Source of the DNA: Candidatus Saccharimonadota bacterium
Lineage (GTDB): Bacteria > Patescibacteriota > Saccharimonadia > Saccharimonadales > UBA4665
Assembly (NCBI GenBank): GCA_014377695.1
Contig: JACMPA010000015.1
Location: forward strand, 1-33,494
Length of the DNA: 33,494 bases
Direction: 5' to 3'
Shown piece by piece: positions 29,670 to 33,494 of the stretch. Position 1 is the first letter of the stretch; every line of letters begins with the position of its first letter. A model generated the notes under the pieces. The model saw only the letters and a program-made list of their open reading frames with translations, was not told where the DNA came from and ran no database searches. Position numbers and translations under genes: made by a program.

Positions 29670-29801
29670 GATTTGGATCTCCTAAGTACTTTTTGTTGCT
29701 ATATAGGCCGTGCTCACCCCAGAAATCCCTAACTTATACATTAGGAACTTAATTTCGTGAGCTTTTGAATAGGTCTGTTTGTCTGGCCTGTTCTGTTGCG
29801 T

Positions 29802-29856
29802 ATTATAGCAGCCCCTTGTCAAGTATGCCAGAATTTTGTGATATCCATCACAAAAT
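29802..29856 (-). promoter_or_regulatory. extended -10 promoter with CRP/FNR-like palindrome
   Basis: minus-strand TGCTATAAT (hexamer 29802-29807) and ATTTTGTGATATCCATCACAAAAT (29833-29856) containing TGTGA-N6-TCACA. Confidence 0.45.
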
Positions 29857-29879
29857 GCCCAGCTCGTAGCTTGGTTATG

Positions 29880-30701
29880 TCAGCGGTTGCTGATGCGTCG
29901 CCACAACATACCAACAGCACTTAACCGACCAACTTTGCTGCTCTCGGCAAGCTCGATGCGTCCTCGATCATAGGTAATCTGGGCCGGTACGCTCCCAGTA
30001 GCTGGGCGATGGGAAGCAATCATGATGACATTGGAACCGCGGACTTCTTGCGTTCGGTACAACGGATTTAGGACCGTCTCATTCAGTAACAAACCAGCTG
30101 CCCGCACAACGAGCAGCTTGCCAGGTTCTAACGTTGAATACCTAGTGTCACGATCTGGGCGCTCTGGTGTCTTTACTTCAACTTTACGTTGGCCGCGCAG
30201 TGCAAGTAGAAGCGTCAACGTTTGATCGGTTTGACTCTCAGCATAGTCATCTGGCAAGGTGGGCACACCTAAATGGCCTAACGTATATCGATCTAGTTCA
30301 ATATGATTGGGCTCCCAGCTGCTCAGCCCGACGTGCGGTACTAATTCACCTTGGTCGTTTTGGGCGGCAAAGTCTGGCTCGATGGTTCCCAAGCCACGGA
30401 CAAAGGTGGTCAGGCTAGACAATAGCTTGGTAGTAGCTGGGCGGTCAGCGAAGGGATAAGGGGCGGTGCCAGGGTCGGCCTCAAAACGGTCGTGGCGCAT
30501 ACCATCCCGACTATCAGCAGCTGGCTCTAGGAAGTGAGCATCAAGACCACCTGAAAGTTCGACAGACGCTAGATGTAGCATATCTGAGTTGATGCCGGCG
30601 GCACCGATTTCGAACAACTTATGACCGAGGCGCTTGTCGCCGCTTAACTCACTAAGTTGTGGCGTCGACGACGCTGCATGAGATTCTGGTGTTATGTTCA
30701 T
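29880..30701 (-). CDS. hypothetical protein
   Basis: 273-aa ORF, SD AGGAG upstream of ATG; no family recognised with confidence. Confidence 0.75.
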   Translation of the reverse strand: MNITPESHAASSTPQLSELSGDKRLGHKLFEIGAAGINSDMLHLASVELSGGLDAHFLEPAADSRDGMRHDRFEADPGTAPYPFADRPATTKLLSSLTTFVRGLGTIEPDFAAQNDQGELVPHVGLSSWEPNHIELDRYTLGHLGVPTLPDDYAESQTDQTLTLLLALRGQRKVEVKTPERPDRDTRYSTLEPGKLLVVRAAGLLLNETVLNPLYRTQEVRGSNVIMIASHRPATGSVPAQITYDRGRIELAESSKVGRLSAVGMLWRRISNR

Positions 30702-30822
30702 TCTCGCTCCTGATGTTGTCTAATAATAAGTGTTGCCACGATACCATAATTGGCTCTAGCACGCTGTCGGTATTTTTAGTTAGCTCAGAAATATTGGATT
30801 CTACAAATGTCTGTGGCTATGA

Positions 30823-31827
30823 TTAGTCGTCATTATAGGCTGCAATTGACTTAGCTATGCGCTCGGCCAACGGCGGATCGATGTGTGTATCTCGAAAGCT
30901 GACAGTATTGTCGGGGTCTAATTCATACTGTGTTCGCATTTCGACAGAAGTTATATTATGATCTGCTCCTTCAAATCGTAGCGTCTGCGTAGCTATTGGG
31001 CGGGCCGGAATACTGGGAACGTGGGAGTTATTAGTGCGGGTATTCTGCCGACGGGCCGTGTGCCCCTCATCAAATTCAGTGATGATTACCTCTAATACTT
31101 CACTGTGTCGGTAGCCACTAGCCTCACCATTACTTTCTGATCCTCCTGAGCGTCGTTTCCTGCTACGCGGTGTGACGATGCGAGAAGTCTGATCGCCACG
31201 GTTTCCAGCTTCGTAGAAACGGTTTACGGTGCTGGCAACTCGCAAAGAATGTACTGGGTCAATAGCAAACTCCTTCTCGCGATGCATTGTATACGTGTCA
31301 GCCTTTGATAATAGGCCAGCCATCATCAGCCGTAGTCCGGATGGATCATCAGGGAAAGCAGTCAGCGGATGTTTAGCGGTTTCGAGCAATGTGTATAAGT
31401 AATCTTGGCTGACAAAGGGTGTACGGGTTATCATCTCGGCTGGCCCATCTTTCGGCATTGACCATGTTAAAAACATGTCGCGCACCTCTTCCTCATCTGC
31501 AGGTCCACGTTCGAAAATGAGGGCTGCAAGCTGTTTGCTAGCCTGTGAACGCAAGGGGACTGATACGCTTACAATTCCTAATTCACCTAGTCCTGTATCA
31601 CCAATTTCCAAACTGAGTGGTTCAGCAGCAACTCGGCAACTCACGATTTGTTTAAGCTGTAAGGTCTCATTTGATTCTAAAGCGATAGCAGCTTTAGGGC
31701 TGATCGGCAGCTCGATTGTGCCAGAATAGCCGCTTGGACCGATATTACTTAGTAACGCGGCTGCGCGCGTAAATAATAATGCGTGGGCATCATGCTCGGT
31801 ACTGCGTGGGCGATCTTCGAAGGACAT
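30823..31827 (-). CDS. hypothetical protein
   Basis: 334-aa ORF with TTGCTA-N17-TATAAT promoter 6 nt before ATG. Confidence 0.8.
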   Translation of the reverse strand: MSFEDRPRSTEHDAHALLFTRAAALLSNIGPSGYSGTIELPISPKAAIALESNETLQLKQIVSCRVAAEPLSLEIGDTGLGELGIVSVSVPLRSQASKQLAALIFERGPADEEEVRDMFLTWSMPKDGPAEMITRTPFVSQDYLYTLLETAKHPLTAFPDDPSGLRLMMAGLLSKADTYTMHREKEFAIDPVHSLRVASTVNRFYEAGNRGDQTSRIVTPRSRKRRSGGSESNGEASGYRHSEVLEVIITEFDEGHTARRQNTRTNNSHVPSIPARPIATQTLRFEGADHNITSVEMRTQYELDPDNTVSFRDTHIDPPLAERIAKSIAAYNDD

Positions 31828-31907
31828 ATTTATATTATATCATATTAGTCAACTACTAGCAATCGATCGGCAATTGTCCAGAAGCTGTGTGCTAGAATAA
31901 AGAGCAT

Positions 31908-33275
31908 ATGCTTAATCTCAAAAAAGTTAAATCAATCAGTCAAAACATGGGACAACGGGTCAGTCAAAACGTCAAGACCCGAGCTAGTGGTGCAGTTAGC
32001 AAAGTGGGACAGGCTAAGTCTAAAGCGACCAAAAAGCGTGGTGGTCAGCAAGAATACGTCGTGGCTTTGGACATCGGAACCGAAAACGTTAAAGCGCTGA
32101 TCGGTAAGTTCGGTGATGACGGTACTATCGAAATCGTCGGCATGGGCCGGGCCCATCAGAGTTTAAGTGACATGCAAGCCGGTGCTATTGCCGACATAGC
32201 CAGTGTAGTCGAGAATTGCGACAAAGCTTTGAACGCAGCCGAGCAAGAAGCTGGCGTCAGCGTCCGCACTGCCGTCATCGGTATTGCTGGCGAGCTGGTG
32301 AAAGGCACAACTACCACTGTGCGTGTCGCTCGTAAGGCCCCAACTGAGCCATTAGACGTGGTTGAAATGGAAAAGATTATCAAATTAGTGCAGGAACGAG
32401 CCGAAGTCAAAGCTAAGAAGCAATTAGCTATGGAACTGGGCGGCAAAAGCGTCGAAGTACGACTAGTAAACAGTGCGCTCGTTAGCATCGACATAGACGG
32501 CTACCCAGTAACTAATCCGATCGGCTTCCAAGGCAAGGACGTGATCGTGCAACTCTACACCGCCTTCGCGCCGATGATTCACATCGGCGCCCTGGAGCGC
32601 ACTGCCGCTGAGCTCGACCTTGACCTGTTAGCTGTTGCCGCTGAACCATTTGCGGTCGCCCGGAGTATGATTGGTAACAATCCAAATCAAAACCTCAGCA
32701 CAATCCTGATGGATGTCGGTGGTGGTACCACCGACATCGCCGTCGTTAACGAAGGTGGCGTGCAAGGAACGAAGATGTTTGGCATTGGTGGTCGGGCGTA
32801 TACTCGCGCCGTCGAACGCGATTTAGGCGTTGACTTCCAGGAAGCTGAACGCCTTAAACTGGGCCTCGGCACAAACCAAGTTTCCGCTACCAAAGAAAAA
32901 GAGATCGAAACTGCCCTCGAAAAAACGCTTGATGTATGGACTACTGGCATCGAACTAGCCCTCGGTGAATTCGACAAACTCGACCATTTGCCGCACCAAA
33001 TATACCTTTGCGGTGGTGGTTCAAGCTTGGACATGTTGATTGATGAACTGCAAAACAGTGTCTGGTACAAAGCATTACCCTTTACCCGCAAACCCGTCGT
33101 TAGTTTGATCAACCCGGACCAAGTAGCCGGTATTACTGATTCAACTGGCAAAGTCAAAGATCACACCTACATTACTGCCATGGGATTACTACGCGTTGGC
33201 CTCGATACTATGCAATATGCTGGGGGTGGCAATAACACGATTCGGGAGAAATTAGATAAGATGTTACGAGTCTAA
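31908..33275 (+). CDS. ftsA: FtsA-like (actin-fold) cell division protein
   Basis: YVVALDIGTENVKALIG, ILMDVGGGTTDIAVV, GIGGRAYTRAVERDLGV, YLCGGGSSLDML; short C-terminal helix IREKLDKMLRV. Confidence 0.85.
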   Translation: MLNLKKVKSISQNMGQRVSQNVKTRASGAVSKVGQAKSKATKKRGGQQEYVVALDIGTENVKALIGKFGDDGTIEIVGMGRAHQSLSDMQAGAIADIASVVENCDKALNAAEQEAGVSVRTAVIGIAGELVKGTTTTVRVARKAPTEPLDVVEMEKIIKLVQERAEVKAKKQLAMELGGKSVEVRLVNSALVSIDIDGYPVTNPIGFQGKDVIVQLYTAFAPMIHIGALERTAAELDLDLLAVAAEPFAVARSMIGNNPNQNLSTILMDVGGGTTDIAVVNEGGVQGTKMFGIGGRAYTRAVERDLGVDFQEAERLKLGLGTNQVSATKEKEIETALEKTLDVWTTGIELALGEFDKLDHLPHQIYLCGGGSSLDMLIDELQNSVWYKALPFTRKPVVSLINPDQVAGITDSTGKVKDHTYITAMGLLRVGLDTMQYAGGGNNTIREKLDKMLRV

Positions 33276-33313
33276 GCCCCGAAGAGTATACTTAAGAGCA
33301 ATACGATAAAATT

Positions 33314-33494
33314 ATGCCAGACCAAAAAGATTCCCTCAACAAAGAAACTGTCTATGTAGACATCGATGACGAAATAACCGCCATCATCGAAAAGGTGCGT
33401 TCTAGCCAGCAAAAAATTGTGGCCTTGGTTCTTCCAAAGCGTGCTTCCGTCCTGCAAAGTATCGTCAATATGAAGCTTTTGAAGCGCACGGCCG
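33314..33494 (+). CDS. conserved hypothetical protein, 5' part only (runs off window)
   Basis: open frame from ATG at 33314: MPDQKDSLNKETVYVDIDDEITAIIEKVRSSQQKIVALVLPKRASVLQSIVNMKLLKRTA; absent from ORF track. Confidence 0.8.
   Translation, partial: MPDQKDSLNKETVYVDIDDEITAIIEKVRSSQQKIVALVLPKRASVLQSIVNMKLLKRTA

Noticed and set aside
29801-29822. TTGACA-TATAAT as a standard promoter on the minus strand
   Set aside because: Spacer is only 9 nt, incompatible with a normal sigma70 -35/-10 pair; the TGCTATAAT extended -10 alone is the more likely core.

Overview
This 33.5 kb window reads as a compact bacterial chromosome segment, most likely Patescibacteria/CPR and probably Saccharibacteria-like. 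That assignment is inferred from the short housekeeping genes, many lineage-type hypotheticals and gene content. UGA is used as an ordinary stop, which argues against Gracilibacteria/SR1. I saw no rRNA, tRNA, CRISPR array or transposon. Housekeeping genes include metG, tatD, a NifS/IscS-like cysteine desulfurase, mnmA, a short alaS, an ftsA-like gene, HIT, NUDIX, an EVE-domain gene, an FKBP PPIase, a DUF475/TerC-like membrane protein and a GH37 trehalase-like gene. Two regions stand out. (1) 10982-17348 is a divergent F1-ATPase-like operon (b-like, delta, alpha, gamma, beta, epsilon) with no recognisable a subunit or ordinary c subunit. Directly upstream is a secreted/membrane protein whose C-terminus looks like a subunit-c hairpin with an R-N-P loop, but with no ion-binding carboxylate. 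This is a candidate F1-like-X0 machine. (2) 18423-23877 is a surface-protein cluster: three secreted beta-rich paralogs, a DUF916/WxL-interacting-protein-like membrane protein and a PKD-like membrane protein. It resembles a WxL-type system. Smaller findings include an unannotated 21-codon transcription unit (2738-2924), an unlisted 54-aa zinc-ribbon-like ORF, a potential pseudoknot upstream of the PKD gene, recurrent TANNNT boxes 6-9 nt before start codons (leaderless mRNAs), and a CRP-like palindrome upstream of a 90-aa gene.
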